Source of the DNA: CAZIUL01 sp964542475
Lineage (GTDB): Bacteria; Planctomycetota; B15-G4; CAYZWU01
Assembly (NCBI GenBank): GCA_964542475.1
Contig: CAZIUL010000084.1
Span: 1-15,172 of the forward strand
Length of the DNA: 15,172 nucleotides
Reading direction: 5' to 3'
Numbering within the stretch: the stretch's first letter is position 1; each line of letters begins with the position of its first letter. The notes under the pieces are model-generated. The model ran no database searches. It was not told the origin of the DNA and saw nothing but the letters and a program-made list of their open reading frames with translations. The translations under genes were made by a program, and so were the position numbers. Below are positions 15,151-15,172 of the stretch, one piece after another.

Positions 15151-15172
15151 AGGGCGAAAAATCTTTCGCCCT
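15151..15172. terminator. Perfect 9-bp hairpin at the window edge (terminator or repeat end)
   Basis: AGGGCGAAA (15151-15159) pairs exactly with TTTCGCCCT (15164-15172) around a 4-nt AATC loop. It is about 80 bp after the macroglobulin stop and could end its transcript. The window stops at the last paired base, so a T-tract cannot be seen. It may instead be one arm of a dispersed palindromic repeat. Confidence 0.5.

Noticed and set aside
1..15172. Alternative genetic code with UGA as Trp or Gly
   Set aside because: Several genes here end sensibly with TGA, directly followed by the next start or by a repeat, and Trp is encoded by TGG throughout.

Overview
The window comes from a GC-rich Gram-negative bacterium. 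It encodes an outer-membrane lipoprotein of the TolC/OEP type, a periplasmic adaptor and an exported alpha-2-macroglobulin, all of which presuppose a periplasm. The short palindromic repeats and the AACCACGGATG-type repeats resemble ones I associate with PVC-group and deep-branching environmental genomes, but I cannot place the organism from sequence alone.

Layout. Positions 1-213 hold three kinds of short repeat. Positions 193-5897 on the minus strand hold a five-gene tripartite efflux operon. In transcription order it encodes an HlyD/MacA-type adaptor, a LolD/MacB-type ATPase, two FtsX-type permeases and a TolC-family lipoprotein. A good sigma70-like promoter lies at 5941-5971. Upstream on the same strand is a two-gene unit: an OPT-family transporter (6436-8484) followed one base later by a PqqD-like protein (6102-6434). 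A 376-bp divergent region (8485-8860) contains a 176-bp element with perfect 17-bp terminal inverted repeats and a promoter reading right. The right 40% of the window is one gene for a 2069-residue alpha-2-macroglobulin with an intact CTEQ thioester motif. It is followed by another copy of the AACCACGGATG repeat and a hairpin cut by the window end.

The most notable item is the first permease gene (2806-3969). Its frame is interrupted by two in-frame TGA codons, at residues 64 and 100, with no frameshift and no other stop. Reading through both gives a normal-length 387-residue permease. From memory of related permeases, both TGA positions fall where the family tends to have cysteine (CP..S.LP and NC.AS motifs). 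TGA is an ordinary stop for several neighbouring genes, so global recoding is unlikely. The best hypothesis is a selenoprotein permease with two selenocysteines in its periplasmic domain; a double-nonsense pseudogene is the main alternative.

How the parts work together: the five efflux genes form one machine, with ATPase plus permease pair in the inner membrane, adaptor in the periplasm and lipoprotein channel in the outer membrane. The OPT/PqqD pair may handle peptides or metal-peptide chelates. The alpha-2-macroglobulin is an envelope protease trap with no evident functional tie to the rest.
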